NCBI GenBank assembly: GCA_027488845.1
Contig: JAIYBC010000060.1
Coordinates: 62,001 to 126,000 of the forward strand
Direction: 5' to 3'
Source of the DNA: Verrucomicrobiales bacterium
GTDB taxonomy: Bacteria > Verrucomicrobiota > Verrucomicrobiia > Limisphaerales > UBA9464
DNA: 64,000 bases
Numbering within the stretch: position 1 is the stretch's first letter; each line of letters opens with the position of its first letter. Both the position numbers and the translations under genes were made by a program. The notes below the pieces were generated by a model. It was not told where the DNA came from and ran no database searches. It was given only the letters and a program-made list of their open reading frames with translations. This document shows positions 63,945-64,000 of this stretch, piece after piece.

Positions 63945-64000
63945 CTCTTCCGCCGCATCTGCCGCTTTCCGACACCGCGGGATTGCCCCGCATCCCTCCG

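Overview
The window is 64 kb of high-GC, densely coded bacterial DNA. It carries no rRNA, tRNA, CRISPR array, transposase or prophage that I can recognise. The gene content points to the Verrucomicrobiota, probably a Limisphaerales/Pedosphaera-like lineage. The reasons are an exosortase with a PEP-CTERM substrate, large secreted PA14, FG-GAP/UnbV and LamG proteins, DUF5069 and TIGR03067-like proteins, an archaeal-type phosphoglycerate mutase, an EF-P with a PGN loop, an ECF sigma paired with a membrane von Willebrand protein, and intergenic degenerate repeats such as (TTCAACCC)n and ACGGAG-type palindromes. The phylum is inferred from style, not from a marker gene.

Layout. 1-5.7 kb: housekeeping and envelope genes (msrA, an exosortase-SDR pair, sufT, a Tat-exported superoxide dismutase, a secreted sugar-dehydrogenase-type propeller). 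5.8-11.7 kb: the most unusual region, a one-strand cluster of NAD+ and ADP-ribose genes. It holds an NrtR-type Nudix regulator behind a promoter with an inverted-repeat operator, a SIR2-TPR protein, a frameshifted C-terminal remnant of what looks like a NAD+ synthetase, tRNA 2'-phosphotransferase (KptA/Tpt1), an ADP-ribosylglycohydrolase split by an in-frame TAG, and a fusion of a cyclic-phosphate receiver-like (cREC) domain to a second ADP-ribosylglycohydrolase. 11.9-25.8 kb: lipoprotein, DUF5069, sigma/VWA pair, an intact nadE, DUF192 lipoprotein, hybrid histidine kinase, thioesterase, glycosyltransferase, flavoprotein. 26.1-33.2 kb: a sigma factor fused to a membrane-anchored TPR array, overlapping a LamG protein; a DCC protein; and a tightly overlapping operon of LON-domain, DUF1844 and two ABC-2 permease genes.

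33.3-47.8 kb: coiled-coil protein, moaA, and a run of secreted proteins (FG-GAP with a haem-type motif, PA14/CBM, TPR lipoprotein, CRTAC1/UnbV, propeller, PEP-CTERM). 47.9-57.7 kb: thyA, SDR, MFS, apgM, a HEAT-like membrane protein, a GH5-CBM6 enzyme and efp. 57.8-64 kb: a signalling block of multi-PAS hybrid kinase, chemoreceptor with a periplasmic CxxCH motif, and NarL-type regulator.

How the genes may work together. The 5.8-11.7 kb cluster reads as a NAD+-consuming RNA-repair and possibly defence module. KptA moves an RNA 2'-phosphate onto NAD+, giving ADP-ribose 1''-2'' cyclic phosphate; the cREC and ADP-ribosylglycohydrolase domains are plausible processors of that product; the Nudix regulator could sense ADP-ribose or NAD+ metabolites; the SIR2-TPR protein could be an NADase effector. 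Two lesions (the TAG and the frameshifted remnant) suggest recent rearrangement, sequencing error or decay. Most coding sequences have long open shadows on the opposite strand because of the high GC content; these were not annotated.
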